Shown piece after piece: positions 7,212-15,445 of a stretch of DNA of 15,445 bases. Under the pieces are notes generated by a model. That model ran no database searches. It worked only from the letters and a program-made list of their open reading frames with translations, and was not told the origin of the DNA. This DNA comes from Planctomycetota bacterium (GTDB lineage Bacteria > Planctomycetota > UBA8108). The first letter of the stretch is position 1; every line of letters begins with the position of its first letter. The stretch spans positions 43,184-58,628 of the forward strand of contig NZOA01000029.1 in the NCBI GenBank assembly GCA_002695115.1, given 5' to 3'. A program made the translations under genes and the position numbers.

Positions 7212-10200
7212 ATGAGCAGAGAGCTTCCCAAACAATACGACCCCGCCTCCGTCGAAGAGGAGATCTATTCGCGCTGGCTCTCCCGCAAGGCCTTCGCCGC
7301 CGCTCCCGATGAGCGTGCGGATCGCTATGTCATCATGATGCCCCTGCCCAACGTCACAGGCGCTTTGCACATGGGGCATGCCATGGACAACGTGATGCAG
7401 GACCTCCTGACCCGCTGGCATAGGATGAGGGGGGACAATACCCTCTGGATGGCCGGGACCGACCATGCGGGGATCGCCACCCAGGCCGTCGTGGAGAAGC
7501 GCCTGCTGGAGCTCGAGGGCAAGACCCGTCACGACATCGGCCGCGAGAAACTGGTCGAGAGGATCTGGGAATGGAAGGACCAGTACCAGAAGCGAATCGT
7601 TTCCCAGCAGCAGAGCATGGGCTGCTCCTGTGATTGGGACAGGCAGCGCTTCACCATGGACTCGGTCTGCGAGCGCGCGGTGCGCCGGACCTTCTTTAAT
7701 ATGTTCCGCGATGGCCTGATCTACCGTGGCAACAGGCTGGTCAACTGGGACTGCTACCTGCAGACCGCGGTCAGCGATGATGAGATTTACCACGAGCAGG
7801 TCGCCGGGCATTTCTGGCACATTCGCTATCCGGTGATAGACCCCCAGGCCGGCGAACCCGAGTTCGTCACGGTCGCGACCACCCGTCCGGAGACCATGCT
7901 TGGAGATACCGCGGTGGCCTGCCATCCTGATCCCGGCGGCAGTCTTGATGAGTTGATCGCCCGGGCCCGTGAGAGCCTGTTGGAGGCATCCGACAAGGAC
8001 AGGGAGTCGATCGAGGAGCAGGTCGCCGGGCTGGAGGCCCGCCGCGAAAGTCACCTGCCGACACTTCTGAAGCTTACCGAGATGGCCGCGGCTGGGCGGA
8101 TGGTCATGCTTCCCCTGCTCGACCGCCCGATCCCCCTGGTCTGCGACGAGTGGGCGAAGCCGGAGCTCGGCAGCGGCTGCGTCAAGATTACGCCGGCCCA
8201 TGACCCGAACGATTACGAGGTCTGGGGGCGGCATAAAGATGAGATTGACATCATCAATATCCTTGAAACAGATGGCTCCCTTGCTGAATCAGCCGGGCCC
8301 TATGCCAGCCTCGATCGCTACGAGGCGCGTGATCGTGTGGTTGCCGATCTCGACAAGCTCGGCTTACTCGAGGAGGTTGAGGATCGTGAGGTCGAGGTCG
8401 GGCATTCTGACCGTTCGAAAACTCCCGCCGAGCCGTTTCTCTCGCGACAGTGGTTCGTGTTGATGGGCGATACAGCCGGCGGGGTGGTCTGCGGACGGGG
8501 AACCGACAAGGAATTCAGCACTCCGGGGCTCGCGCAGGCGGCGATCGATGCGGTGGATGGCGAGTGGAAGTCCGCCAGCGGACGCAAGCTGGTCTTTCAC
8601 CCTGACCCGGTACGCTACGGTAATACTTACGTCAACTGGCTCACTGAGAAGAGGGACTGGTGCATCAGCCGGCAATTGTGGTGGGGGCACCAGATTCCCA
8701 TCTGGAGCGTGGCGGTCGACGCGACGGACTTCGCGACCAGGGCCGGTGAGCTGGGTGACATACTCGGCAGGGATGATGCCTGTGTGAGGGTGGGGACCGC
8801 CGACGGCGCTAGCCGCCTGCTGACGACGGAGTCGGACCTGGCGGCCATCGCCGCGGAGCTCGATGACTCCTCCCTGGAGCTGCTGGTCTGCCTTCGCGGT
8901 GACGAGGATGGCGCCGGGCTGGAGGAGAAGCTCGCCGGGCTCGGGCTCCAGCGCGACCCCGATGTCCTGGATACCTGGTTCTCCAGCGGTATCTGGCCCC
9001 ACAGCACCCTCGGCTGGCCGGATCCCGCCACCGCGCAGGTGGAGGCGGGCCAGCCCCCGCTGGGGGCGGTCGATGGAAACGAAGACTGCCTCTCTTACTA
9101 TTACCCGGGTTCCTGCCTGGTCACAGGCCGCGACATCATCACCCTCTGGGTCGCCCGCATGGCGCTGATGGGGCTTTACAATATCGGCGATCTGCCCTTC
9201 ACCGATGTCTTCATCCACGCGACCATCCTCGATGGCAAGGGTGAGCGCATGAGCAAGTCAAAGGGCAACGGGATCGACCCCGTCGACATCATCGAGCGCT
9301 ACGGCTCCGATGCCATGCGCTACGTGGTCTGCGAGCTACAGACCGGGATGCAGGACATCCGTCTGCCCGTGCAGGCGATCTCTCCATTCACAGGGGACAT
9401 GGTGGACCTCGCCGAGGCCGAGCACGGAGGCAGCATCTTCACCTACATCTGTCCCGGTTCCGGCAAGGAATTCGATGTGCTCGGCACCCTCGATGATGTT
9501 CCGGCGGCGAAGCTCGTCAGCGACCGCTTCGAGGTGGGCAGAAATTTCTGCAATAAACTTCTCAATGCCGCCCGCTTCGCGTTGATGAATCTAGAGGGGG
9601 TGGCTTTCGAGCCCCGTGAGATCGATGAACTCGCCGTAGAGGACCGCTGGATCCTCTCCCGCCTGGCGCTTGCGATCGAGGCTGTCGATGAACAACTCGA
9701 GTCTTACAATCCCGCGGCGGCGATCTCCCTGGCCAGGGAGTTCTTCTGGTCAGAGCTCTGTGACTGGTACCTCGAGTTTATCAAGCCGCGGATCAGGGAA
9801 GAGGACAGGGCGCCCCTGGCCCGCCAGGTGCTTGCTGTCGCGCTGGACCAGGTGCTTCGGCTTCTGCATCCATTTGTTCCTTTTATCACCGAGTTTCTCT
9901 GGGAGAGGTTGGGTGAGCAGGCCCCCGAGCGTGGGGTGGAGGATCAACTCGGGGTTCCCGAACTCCTGGTCCACGCGCCCTGGCCGACGGCCGTGCCCAG
10001 CTGGCGGGATCCGGAGCTCGAGAAACGCTTCGAGCTTCTGCAGGAGGTCATCCGGGCGATACGCGACATCAGGAGCAAGAACGAGATTCCGCTCGCAGAC
10101 AAGCTCCCTGTCCGGATCCGGGCTGACGAGAGGCGTCGCGAGCAGCTCGAGCCGCTTGGCGACCTGCTGGTCCATATGGGGGTGCTGGAGTCCCTGGAGA

Positions 10201-10481
10201 TATCCACGGATGTTGAGCGTACCGCCGATTCCGCCGTCGCGGTCGTCAAGGATATCGATATCTACATTCCCGGGGCGGTTGATCTCGAGAAGGAGAAGGC
10301 CCGGCTCATCAAGCAGCGCGATCAACTCGGCGGGAGAATCGGGGGGGCGAAGAAAAAACTCGCCAATGAGAATTTCCTCAGCAAGGCGCGCCCCGAGGTG
10401 GTGGAGCGTGAGCGGCAGCGGCTGGGCGAGCTCGAGGCGGAGCTCGAGAAGGTCGAGGCAAATCTCGGCACCCTAGACTAA
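7212..10481 (+). CDS. valS: Valyl-tRNA synthetase
   Basis: Class I synthetase charging tRNA-Val with valine, in the cytoplasm. The HIGH-type motif is HMGH (53-56) in PLPNVTGALHMGH, and the KMSKS-type motif is RMSKS (679-683). Valine-specific blocks such as GTDHAGIATQ, ATTRPETMLGDTAV (editing domain) and DVLDTWFSSGIWP are present. The C-terminus, about 1030-1089, is the charged coiled-coil tRNA-binding arm. At 1089 residues it is longer than the common 880-950. The extra length is mainly in three places: about 244-293 in the editing domain (charged, probably helical), about 500-582 before the DPDVLDTW block, and about 722-770 before the RNFCNKL block. The reading frame is uninterrupted and looks functional. 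The start ATG at 7212 has a weak purine site (CCAGGG); an own promoter in the 100-nt gap upstream is possible but not clear. Confidence 0.97.
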   Translation: MSRELPKQYDPASVEEEIYSRWLSRKAFAAAPDERADRYVIMMPLPNVTGALHMGHAMDNVMQDLLTRWHRMRGDNTLWMAGTDHAGIATQAVVEKRLLELEGKTRHDIGREKLVERIWEWKDQYQKRIVSQQQSMGCSCDWDRQRFTMDSVCERAVRRTFFNMFRDGLIYRGNRLVNWDCYLQTAVSDDEIYHEQVAGHFWHIRYPVIDPQAGEPEFVTVATTRPETMLGDTAVACHPDPGGSLDELIARARESLLEASDKDRESIEEQVAGLEARRESHLPTLLKLTEMAAAGRMVMLPLLDRPIPLVCDEWAKPELGSGCVKITPAHDPNDYEVWGRHKDEIDIINILETDGSLAESAGPYASLDRYEARDRVVADLDKLGLLEEVEDREVEVGHSDRSKTPAEPFLSRQWFVLMGDTAGGVVCGRGTDKEFSTPGLAQAAIDAVDGEWKSASGRKLVFHPDPVRYGNTYVNWLTEKRDWCISRQLWWGHQIPIWSVAVDATDFATRAGELGDILGRDDACVRVGTADGASRLLTTESDLAAIAAELDDSSLELLVCLRGDEDGAGLEEKLAGLGLQRDPDVLDTWFSSGIWPHSTLGWPDPATAQVEAGQPPLGAVDGNEDCLSYYYPGSCLVTGRDIITLWVARMALMGLYNIGDLPFTDVFIHATILDGKGERMSKSKGNGIDPVDIIERYGSDAMRYVVCELQTGMQDIRLPVQAISPFTGDMVDLAEAEHGGSIFTYICPGSGKEFDVLGTLDDVPAAKLVSDRFEVGRNFCNKLLNAARFALMNLEGVAFEPREIDELAVEDRWILSRLALAIEAVDEQLESYNPAAAISLAREFFWSELCDWYLEFIKPRIREEDRAPLARQVLAVALDQVLRLLHPFVPFITEFLWERLGEQAPERGVEDQLGVPELLVHAPWPTAVPSWRDPELEKRFELLQEVIRAIRDIRSKNEIPLADKLPVRIRADERRREQLEPLGDLLVHMGVLESLEISTDVERTADSAVAVVKDIDIYIPGAVDLEKEKARLIKQRDQLGGRIGGAKKKLANENFLSKARPEVVERERQRLGELEAELEKVEANLGTLD

Positions 10482-10576
10482 GCGTTCTTGCCTGCCGGGG
10501 CTCTTTGCGTCTAACCTGAAAGCTCGTTATTTCTCCCGGAGAACATCCGGCAAGAGGCTTCATCCGAACTGGTTGC

Positions 10577-10582
10577 GAGGAA
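10577..10582 (+). promoter_or_regulatory. Shine-Dalgarno site that decides the TTG start of the exported protein
   Basis: GAGGAA lies 8 nt upstream of the TTG at 10591. The TTG at 10573, in the same frame, has no comparable site, so 10591 is preferred. No ATG or GTG is available near the signal peptide. Confidence 0.45.
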
Positions 10583-10590
10583 ACGAACTC

Positions 10591-13521
10591 TTGGTAGCAG
10601 CTTTCAAGACGGCGAGCTCAAAGGCGGCGGTGTTTTTCATTCTCCTGGCCCTGTTTTTTTTCTGCGGTAGAGGAGATCTTCTCGCCGGCCCCAGGCCCCC
10701 CGCTGTCCGCTCAGGGGGTTATAGGGCGGTCCTGTCCAATGGCCGGGTTCTCCAGGGGACCCAGGTTTCCGGCTGGGGACGGGTCGGCTCGCGGCCGGCC
10801 CTCGCTGGGGTCTGGCTGTTCGATCCGGCCAACCCCGTTTCCTGGATCAGGAATGAAGGGATCTCGTTCGTTCCCCGTGGCGGCTCCTATGTGGAATTCG
10901 CCGGTGGCGACCGCCTTCCCTGTAAATTTATCGGCTACAGGTCCGGTCTCGAAAACCCCCTGACCCCCCAATTGTCCCACCTGCTGGTGGAGCCCACCTT
11001 TGACGCTCACAAGCCCCGAAGCGTCGGCACCAGGCAGGTGCGTGTTCTTACCCGCTGGCTCAGGCGGATAGTCCTGGCGCCGCACTCGAGACCGCCGCTC
11101 AGCCCCGGGACCATCTTCTTTGCCGACGGCAGCAGCGCTGGTTTCCGTTCCCTGCGCTGGAGCAGGAGCGGGGTGCGATTGCTGCTTGAATCGGGGATCA
11201 CGACGGTCTCTTTCTCCAAGATAGCCGAGATCCATCCGCTGCCCATCGATCCATGGGCTGCTTACTTTGAGCAGGTGGGGGTTCTCCTGCCTGGACTCTC
11301 CGGGCGGCTGATGCGGATCGAGACGGCCGGCGGGGTGGTGCTGACAGCGTCCGATGAGAGGTTCAGGGAGGGCCAGATCGGCAATCCGGGCAATCCTCGG
11401 GACTGGTGGCATGTATTCCAGCCGGCCTGGAGCCTGGATGCTCTCTGGCTCCGGTATTCCTCGGTGAAATCACGAAGCTACAATCGGCCCGATGAGGTTT
11501 TTCTCTCTTCGTTTCTTCCCGTCAGGGTGAGAGAGAAAAAGATGCTCGGAGGCGGGGGGCGCTGGTTGGAGGACCGGTCCGTTCTCGGCAGCTCCCTGTC
11601 GAGTGGTGGGGTGGAGTCGGTGCGGGGGTTCGGAGTCCGGGCCTTCTGCGAAATGGAGTTCGATCTCTCCGATTGCGTGGATGCTTTTCAAACCGGTGTA
11701 GGGCTCGACAGGCGCGCCGCCGGGGGCGGCTGCGCATCGGCGAGAGTATTGCTGCGGGAGTATCCATCCCTGAAGGAAACGAAGCTCTACCAGAGCGAGG
11801 TCCTGGTAGGATCGGCCCGGCTGCTTGACAGCGGCCGGATTAACCTGCGGAGCGCGGCCAGGGGGGGCGATGCCAGGCTGGTTCTGTTGGCGGACCCCGA
11901 GCTGGAGGGAACGCCCGCCGGGGCGGATCCCCTGGATGTCAGGGACTTCATAGATTGGATCGAGCCCCGGCTGAGTCTCGATCCGGCTCGGTTCCGGCGC
12001 GAGGTCTCGCGGCGCACCGGGATGTTTATCTCCGCGTTGAGAGGCTGGTTCCGGCCGCCGGGCTCGGCAGCGGGGCTCCCCCTCATCAACCTCTGGGATG
12101 AAACAAATCCCCGGCGGCCGGAATTTCGTCCACAGCTCGCGGTCTCTCCCGGTGGCTTGAGATTGCGCCGCCGCCTCGAGCCATCAGCCGACAGCCGCTA
12201 CCTGGGCATCTGCGCCAGGCTCCTGCCGGGAGTGAGTGACACTTGCCAGCTCAGGCTGCTTATTGACGGAGTCGAGCGAACGAGGTTCGCCATACCAGTC
12301 TATACCCCGCCTGCGCCGCCGCCCGCGCTGCCGCCCGCAGCGACGGGCGGGCTGGTTTTTGACCTCTCGCCTTTCATGGGTTCGGAGATCGAGATCGAGC
12401 TCCAGTTCCTGGCTCCCAGGGAGTCTACCCCGCTGGAGCTCAGCTGCATCTCCTTCAGCCCACGGCGTCCGGGGCTGAGGAGCCTCTATGATGAGGAGCC
12501 TTCCTTCAGCGCAGGGCTTACCGATGGGGATGGCTTTGCTCGCGCGGAATGGAGAGACAGCTACAGTGGCAGTTCCAGCCTGTTGGTATCCGGCGGCGCC
12601 AGGGAGAGCGTCATGCTTGACGGTATGGACATACCCATCCGGCGCTTTCCGACCTTCGGAGAGTACCGCTGGCTTCGATTCGCCTGGAAGAAAAGAGGTG
12701 GCACCGGGATCTCCCTGCAGGTGGCGCACGATCTGCTGTTCGGTCCGGAGCCCGGCAGGCGCACGCCGAGCTTCAGGTACTACCAGGGACACTCCAAGAA
12801 GGGAGAGGAGCCCTTTGGAGGAGTTTTCACTCATCTGCATCCTAACGTCCCAGGGCAATGGGTCCTGCACACAGTCGATCTATTCACCCACTTTGGTGAA
12901 TTCAACCTGACGGGTCTCGGCTTCAGTTGCCCTGATGGTGAGTACGCTCTCTTCGATCACATCTGGCTCGCCCGCACCCCGTCCGATTTTGAAGGCGGAC
13001 GCCTCTCGAGAACCAGTCCGCGGAACGGGAAGGCCTGGAGAGGGGCGATGGCTCGCAGGGTCGAGGACGCAGATGTCGTCACCGCGGAGGAGAAACGGAA
13101 GGTGGTAGGGGTGGTCGCGCCAGGTTTTGAGATGTCGGGGGGGAGCGGCTTGTTTGGCGAGGGGGTCAATTTTTTCCAGAGCTACCGGGGCCGTCCCGGT
13201 GTGCTGAGAACCCATCCCGGCTCCCCGGTCGACGCAGTCGCTCTGGCGCGTAAGTTCGCGGCAGGGGATGCGTTTCCAAAGAGAATGAGGCTCTCGGTCG
13301 GCCATGACTACAGGGGTGACTGGCGGCTCCAGGTTCTTGCAAACGGTAGTCCCCTGGTTGATATGCTGATTGGTTCGCAGGTGAGCGCCGATGGTTGGGT
13401 TGATCTCGATCTCGATCTGAGCGCTTTCGAGGGAGAGGCCCTGGAGCTCCAGGTTCTCAACATGGCGAATGACTGGTCCTATGAATATGCCTATTGGTGG
13501 CTTGTGTCCCTGGAGGAGTGA
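10591..13521 (+). CDS. Large exported protein with NPCBM-like and other beta-sandwich modules
   Basis: Exported protein of 976 residues with no recognisable catalytic site. Residues 1-33 form a signal peptide (Lys6 and Lys11, hydrophobic 12-25, possible cut after LAG). The first 230 residues contain short strand-rich segments of the kind 'SNGRVLQG' and 'FFADGSSAGFRSLRW'. About 337-462 resembles an NPCBM/NEW2 carbohydrate-binding-like domain: EMEFDL, TGVGLD, an ARVLL strand, LYQSEVLVG and a closing DFIDWIEPRL. Three further sandwich-like stretches follow: about 515-625, about 632-797 (QW...DLFTHFGEF...FDHIWLAR) and a C-terminal one at about 855-976 (GDWRLQV, LDLDLSAFEG, DWSYEYAYWW). These resemble recurring planctomycete secreted proteins from memory. 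Glycan or cell-wall binding is inference. It sits 109 nt after valS and 154 nt before the sigma factor and is probably its own unit. Confidence 0.82.
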   Translation: MVAAFKTASSKAAVFFILLALFFFCGRGDLLAGPRPPAVRSGGYRAVLSNGRVLQGTQVSGWGRVGSRPALAGVWLFDPANPVSWIRNEGISFVPRGGSYVEFAGGDRLPCKFIGYRSGLENPLTPQLSHLLVEPTFDAHKPRSVGTRQVRVLTRWLRRIVLAPHSRPPLSPGTIFFADGSSAGFRSLRWSRSGVRLLLESGITTVSFSKIAEIHPLPIDPWAAYFEQVGVLLPGLSGRLMRIETAGGVVLTASDERFREGQIGNPGNPRDWWHVFQPAWSLDALWLRYSSVKSRSYNRPDEVFLSSFLPVRVREKKMLGGGGRWLEDRSVLGSSLSSGGVESVRGFGVRAFCEMEFDLSDCVDAFQTGVGLDRRAAGGGCASARVLLREYPSLKETKLYQSEVLVGSARLLDSGRINLRSAARGGDARLVLLADPELEGTPAGADPLDVRDFIDWIEPRLSLDPARFRREVSRRTGMFISALRGWFRPPGSAAGLPLINLWDETNPRRPEFRPQLAVSPGGLRLRRRLEPSADSRYLGICARLLPGVSDTCQLRLLIDGVERTRFAIPVYTPPAPPPALPPAATGGLVFDLSPFMGSEIEIELQFLAPRESTPLELSCISFSPRRPGLRSLYDEEPSFSAGLTDGDGFARAEWRDSYSGSSSLLVSGGARESVMLDGMDIPIRRFPTFGEYRWLRFAWKKRGGTGISLQVAHDLLFGPEPGRRTPSFRYYQGHSKKGEEPFGGVFTHLHPNVPGQWVLHTVDLFTHFGEFNLTGLGFSCPDGEYALFDHIWLARTPSDFEGGRLSRTSPRNGKAWRGAMARRVEDADVVTAEEKRKVVGVVAPGFEMSGGSGLFGEGVNFFQSYRGRPGVLRTHPGSPVDAVALARKFAAGDAFPKRMRLSVGHDYRGDWRLQVLANGSPLVDMLIGSQVSADGWVDLDLDLSAFEGEALELQVLNMANDWSYEYAYWWLVSLEE

Positions 13522-13675
13522 GCGGTGACTTTCGGAGCTCGCACTTGCGGTGGGATAGCCTGCGTGGATAGTTTATGGTGAGTTGAGCCGGGGCCTTACA
13601 TCGGTTGGCGGTCCACGGAGGTGTGGATTGGCCGCGGGAAACATCCTGAAAAACCCAACGGGAATTGAGACGGAG

Positions 13676-14239
13676 ATGGCGGCAAAAACTGTGAGCACGA
13701 AAAGAGAGACAGAAAAAAAAGACCTCGAATCGGCGAGGGAAGGTGATGACAGGGCTTTCACCAGGCTCGTTCGATCTTACGAAACCCGTCTCTTCGCCTA
13801 TATGAGCGTTCGCCTGGCAGATCCCTCGGCGGCTGAACGGCTTGTTACCAATGTCTTCAGCCGGGTCCATAGCGACCTGCAGAACTCCGAGGAATTCGGC
13901 GAGTTCGAGGAGGAATTGTTCAAGCTGGCCGAGACCAGCCTGGCGCGGTACGGGGGTCGCAGCGGCTCGGGCTGGACGGGGGTCTGTCTCGAGCTCGACA
14001 AGACGGCCGGCCGGTCGCCTCCCCTCGAAGACAGCGTTCGAAAACGGCTGGTCGCTGCCGTAGAGGGCATGGAGGTAGGTGAGCGGCATGCCCTCGAATT
14101 GCGCTACGGCTCGGGCCTGCCCCTTACCCAGGTGAGCAAAAGGCTCAAGAGAAGCGAGGATGTCGTGAAGGGAATTCTCGCGGGAGCCCTTGTCACCGTG
14201 AAGGCCGCCCTGAAAAGCCGCGGGGGAAAAAATGGCTGA
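13676..14239 (+). CDS. Divergent ECF-type RNA polymerase sigma factor
   Basis: Protein of 187 residues with ECF sigma architecture. Region 2 lies at about 16-70 (LESAREGDDRAFTRLVRSYE, then AERLVTNVFSRVHSDL). Region 4 lies at about 122-180 with a helix-turn-helix (ERHALELRYGSGLPLTQVSKRL then EDVVKGILAGAL). It would direct RNA polymerase to a small regulon. It is divergent: the usual acidic DAEDLVQ-type segment of region 2 is AAERLVT here, and the recognition helix lacks the common GTVKSR wording, so promoter-binding strength is uncertain. I chose the ATG at 13676, since this gives the usual ECF length; a TTG at 13583 would add 31 residues with no sigma similarity. The 3' end overlaps the next gene by 8 nt, typical of sigma and anti-sigma pairs. 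It could also be a degenerate sigma-like regulator. Confidence 0.82.
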   Translation: MAAKTVSTKRETEKKDLESAREGDDRAFTRLVRSYETRLFAYMSVRLADPSAAERLVTNVFSRVHSDLQNSEEFGEFEEELFKLAETSLARYGGRSGSGWTGVCLELDKTAGRSPPLEDSVRKRLVAAVEGMEVGERHALELRYGSGLPLTQVSKRLKRSEDVVKGILAGALVTVKAALKSRGGKNG

Positions 14240-15445
14240 AAAAGACCTGCTCAAACTATTGGAGGAAAAGCATCCGCTCGAGTTCAGTAGGGAGGAGACG
14301 GCTGAGATGCTCGTCCTCCTCGGCAAATCGAAGAAATTCCGGGCCGTCTTGTCCAGGAAGCTCGAGTTTGAACAGGGGCTGGCCGAGGCCCTGAGCCGGG
14401 TCGAGGTTCCCGTGGATGAGATCATCGCGGCCGCGGCGAGCAGGGCGGCCCTGGTCACGAAGCTCGCCAATGTCGCTGTGATCGTAGTCCTGGTCGGTAT
14501 TTTCGGTTTTATTTTTCTCTCGAGAAAAGAGCAGGCTCCCCCGAATGAGGCGGCGAAGGCGGGAGGCTCTTCGGCTACCGAGGCGCCCGCGCCGGAAAAA
14601 CCGAGAAAAAAGGAGATCCCGGCTGAGCCTGCGAAGCCCCAGCCGAAGCCCGGGGAGGAGCCCGTGGTGGGGGAGAAGCCGCCCGAAGAAAAGAAAGAAG
14701 AGCTCCCGCCGGAAGAACGGGTTGCTGAACTGCTGGAGCCAGACCAGGTGCTGCCATTTGAATACACCCGTTTCCGGGAGCTGGTCGATCCGCTGGCGAC
14801 GCCTGACCGGGACGAACTACGGACCTGGTTCGAGCCGGCTGTCTGGATCAAGAAAGACATCAGGATCGGTGAGCAGCGCGTCAACAACAGGCCGCTGGCG
14901 ACCCTGAACGGCGTCTACCGGCTGCGGCCGACGTGGCCGGCTGGGGGGGTTCTGCGGCTCGCCCTCTTCGAGCACCAGCCGCCGGTGTTGATCCATCTCT
15001 GGCGGGGCAAGGAAGGGGTTCGGCTCAGCTTCAGCCCCGGCGGGTTCCTGTCCGCCTATCGCCAGGTGCGCGAGGGAGAGGAACACGTGGGCAAGGCCGA
15101 CAGGCTCTACGGATGCCAGCAGGTCAAGAAGGATCCGGGACCCCTCGACCTCGTCCGTGGGCTGGACCAGGTCGCTTTCGAGCTTCGCCACCAGGAGGGC
15201 TACCTGCTGGTGCTGAGAGGAGACCACGAGCTCATGCGGGCGCCCATGGCTGGGCCGCCCCGGGAAGTCTTCATCGAGGGTAATGTCAAGGTCAGCGGAA
15301 TCTGCATGTACAGGGGAGGGGTGGTTCCCCAATCGGTCGTGGTGAAGGCCCGGAACCGGGCCGGCCGGCCCGCACAGGTTTTTGATGCGGCGGCCCTTTC
15401 GAAACTGGAGTGGAAGGGGGAGCTGCCGGAGAAAACCGCCCTGGG
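14232..15445 (+). CDS. Single-pass membrane protein, candidate anti-sigma or sensor partner (3' end outside window)
   Basis: The frame is open to the last base, with 404 codons visible and no stop. The ATG at 14232 overlaps the sigma stop by 8 nt and has GGGGG about 5 nt upstream. Domains in order: a charged helical cytoplasmic segment (1-75), one transmembrane helix (about 80-97, AVIVVLVGIFGFIFL), a Pro/Glu/Lys-rich spacer (about 100-165), then an extracytoplasmic globular region from about 170 onward containing LRTWFEPAVW, TLNGVYRLRPTW and ALFEHQPPVLIHLW, with a strand-rich character. The layout matches a membrane anti-sigma factor. The cytoplasmic part has no HxxxCxxC zinc motif, so it is not of the classic ZAS type. 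The outer region could be a ligand-binding or FecR/lectin-like sensor, but I do not recognise the domain. Function is inferred from position and topology. Confidence 0.8.
   Translation, partial: MAEKDLLKLLEEKHPLEFSREETAEMLVLLGKSKKFRAVLSRKLEFEQGLAEALSRVEVPVDEIIAAAASRAALVTKLANVAVIVVLVGIFGFIFLSRKEQAPPNEAAKAGGSSATEAPAPEKPRKKEIPAEPAKPQPKPGEEPVVGEKPPEEKKEELPPEERVAELLEPDQVLPFEYTRFRELVDPLATPDRDELRTWFEPAVWIKKDIRIGEQRVNNRPLATLNGVYRLRPTWPAGGVLRLALFEHQPPVLIHLWRGKEGVRLSFSPGGFLSAYRQVREGEEHVGKADRLYGCQQVKKDPGPLDLVRGLDQVAFELRHQEGYLLVLRGDHELMRAPMAGPPREVFIEGNVKVSGICMYRGGVVPQSVVVKARNRAGRPAQVFDAAALSKLEWKGELPEKTAL

Noticed and set aside
7020..8234. 404-codon open frame on the minus strand across the start of valS
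   Set aside because: It is antisense to a conserved synthetase gene and its length follows from strong third-position G/C bias. No family motif is seen in it.
13545..13574. Possible promoter before the sigma gene (TTGCGG, 18 nt, TAGTTT)
   Set aside because: Both hexamers match the consensus poorly in a GC-rich genome and there is no second line of evidence.
13457..14887. 476-codon open frame on the minus strand over the sigma gene and its partner
   Set aside because: The translation is Ser- and Phe-rich low complexity, mirroring the Glu/Lys/Pro codons of the real genes. The + strand genes show clear domains, so this is a shadow.
1..15445. CRISPR arrays, tRNA or rRNA genes, insertion sequences, phage or defence genes
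   Set aside because: I found no direct-repeat array, no cloverleaf-type sequence, and no transposase, integrase or defence-type domain in any frame.

Overview
The window is high-GC bacterial DNA and most likely comes from a planctomycete or a close PVC relative. The evidence is an adjacent DUF1549/DUF1553 and DUF1501 pair, an exported multi-EF-hand protein, a large exported protein with NPCBM-like beta-sandwich modules, an enlarged valyl-tRNA synthetase, and a divergent ECF sigma factor followed by a membrane protein. The phylum is inferred from gene families only. I see no mobile element, CRISPR array, tRNA or rRNA. All supported genes lie on the + strand.

Layout. Positions 1-108 hold the last 35 codons of an unidentified gene. 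Positions 312-4625 look like one transcription unit: an exported DUF1549/DUF1553 protein with an EF-hand pair inserted between its two domains, a Tat-exported DUF1501 protein starting 4 nt later, and an exported protein with eight EF-hand loops joined by Arg/Ser-rich linkers. A strong intrinsic terminator (4648-4686) closes it. Positions 4813-7111 hold three tightly packed genes: a ribulose-phosphate-3-epimerase-family enzyme that resembles allulose-6-phosphate epimerase, a zinc sugar-alcohol(-phosphate) dehydrogenase resembling galactitol-1-phosphate dehydrogenase, and a YbaK-type tRNA deacylase. valS (7212-10481) follows after a 100-nt gap. Positions 10591-13521 encode a 976-residue exported protein with NPCBM-like modules. 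Positions 13676-15445 hold an ECF-type sigma factor overlapping a single-pass membrane protein that runs off the window and may be its anti-sigma or sensor partner.

How the parts may work together. The first cluster is an exported set with a shared calcium-binding theme. The second couples pentose/hexose phosphate isomerisation to a polyol-phosphate oxidoreductase, with two tRNA-charging or proofreading genes downstream. The third part is cell-envelope and signalling. There are no gene-free stretches over 300 bases: the longest gaps are about 200 nt (109-311), 187 nt (4626-4812) and 154 nt (13522-13675), and apart from the terminator they hold nothing I can call firmly.
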